Source of the DNA: Clostridiaceae bacterium | GTDB lineage: Bacteria; Bacillota_A; Clostridia; Acetivibrionales; Acetivibrionaceae | Assembly (NCBI GenBank): GCA_012513545.1 | Contig: JAAZCB010000163.1 | Coordinates: 1 to 7,926, forward strand | DNA: 7,926 nt | Direction of reading: 5' to 3' | In this document: positions 7,594-7,926 of the stretch, in pieces | How the letters are laid out: each line of letters starts with the position of its first letter | Numbering within the stretch: position 1 is the stretch's first letter | Program-made: the position numbers and the translations under genes | Notes under the pieces: generated by a model | Told to the model about the DNA's origin: nothing | Seen by the model: only the letters and a program-made list of their open reading frames with translations | Databases searched by the model: none

Positions 7594-7799
7594 ATTATTC
7601 CCCCCAGACTGTTTAATATTTATTTAGCTGCTCGCTATTAGTACAATATTTCATATGGTTTATGTTTTGTAAGAGCTATTCTTTTTAGCTCAAAATGCTT
7701 TATTCTGCTCAAAATATCAGTATCTTTAATATCCGCTATAAACCATAAATTATATAGAACAATTATAATATATCCCTACAGATAAATCTCATTAAGTAA
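7594..7799 (-). other. AT-rich leader upstream of hprK
   Basis: This stretch of about 200 bases holds no protein gene that I can support. On the minus strand there are TATAAT hexamers (for example complement of 7762-7767), but the position 17 bases upstream reads GAGATT, a poor -35. A 10-base inverted repeat (7654-7663 with 7738-7747) encloses a short hairpin (7673-7691) and a 9-base direct repeat. A promoter for the hprK operon is expected here, but I cannot place it with confidence. Confidence 0.5.
7654..7747. repeat. 10-bp inverted repeat enclosing a smaller hairpin
   Basis: TATGGTTTAT at 7654-7663 is the exact reverse complement of ATAAACCATA at 7738-7747. Inside lies GAGCTA (7673-7678) paired with TAGCTC (7686-7691) across a 7-base loop. 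The 9-mer GCTCAAAAT occurs at 7688-7696 and again at 7707-7715. In the hprK leader transcript this could form a closed structure ending about 50 bases before the ribosome site. AT-richness makes chance a real alternative. Confidence 0.4.
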
Positions 7800-7925
7800 T
7801 TATATAATAAATACATAAAAAAATAAACCTGACAGTAAATATCGGGTGTACATTTTAATCGTGCACCAGATTATTCCAAGAACTAAAGCTCCAAGGCTAA
7901 GAGAATGTAAACTCGCTACGGGTCG
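7800..7925 (-). CDS. Possible C-terminal end of a membrane protein (cut by right edge, unidentified)
   Basis: One minus-strand frame stays open from the window edge for 41 codons to a TAA at 7802-7800. The visible product has a hydrophobic run (HSLSLGALVLGIIW, then YLLSGLFFYVFII) interrupted by a basic patch (TIKMYTR), as in a polytopic membrane protein tail. I do not recognise a family. A 41-codon open frame in AT-rich DNA can occur by chance, and AT-rich codons favour hydrophobic residues. Some Firmicutes have lgt next to hprK, but I see no Lgt motif here. Confidence 0.25.
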   Translation of the reverse strand, partial: RPVASLHSLSLGALVLGIIWCTIKMYTRYLLSGLFFYVFII

Positions 7926-7926
7926 A

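Noticed and set aside
7673..7691. GAGCTA/TAGCTC hairpin as a terminator of the upstream gene
   Set aside because: The stem is short, and the minus-strand sequence after it (TTACAAAACAT) is not a U-tract.
7819..7926. Plus-strand open frame running off the right edge
   Set aside because: No ATG and no ribosome site; the frame has only GTG candidates and no recognisable content.

Overview
This AT-rich window looks like a chromosomal core-gene block from a low-G+C Firmicute, most likely one of the Clostridia. The evidence is the gene set (HprK, YcdX-type PHP protein, type II MurB, RapZ/YvcJ, YvcK, WhiA), the G-rich Shine-Dalgarno sites, and the use of TTG starts. I cannot name the species from sequence alone. 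A relative of the Clostridium thermocellum / Ruminiclostridium group is a guess.

All recognisable genes lie on the minus strand, so transcription runs from high to low coordinates. In that order: a 125-base edge stretch that may hold the tail of a membrane protein; an AT-rich leader of about 200 bases; hprK; a PHP-family phosphoesterase; murB; rapZ; yvcK; an amylo-alpha-1,6-glucosidase (glycogen debranching) gene; a 203-base intergenic region; and the N-terminal half of whiA, cut by the left edge. hprK through the debranching gene form a tight series with gaps of 53, 58 and 16 bases, a 4-base ATGA overlap, then 28 bases. They are probably one transcription unit. whiA is set off by a longer gap and may have its own promoter.

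Functionally the genes sit where carbon supply meets cell-wall synthesis. HprK/P sets the phosphorylation state of HPr at Ser46. MurB makes UDP-MurNAc from the UDP-GlcNAc-derived enolpyruvyl intermediate. RapZ and YvcK families are tied in other bacteria to glucosamine-6-phosphate and UDP-GlcNAc sensing respectively. The debranching enzyme releases glucose from stored glycogen. That these act as one regulatory circuit here is inference from gene order.

I see no mobile element, CRISPR array, tRNA, rRNA or convincing rho-independent terminator. The main points of interest are the glycogen gene lodged between yvcK and whiA, a two-helix membrane anchor on YvcK, the near-complete YcdX-like metal site in the PHP protein, three TTG starts each preceded by a Shine-Dalgarno site, and inverted repeats in the hprK and whiA leaders. 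Nothing here compels the conclusion of a wholly new system.
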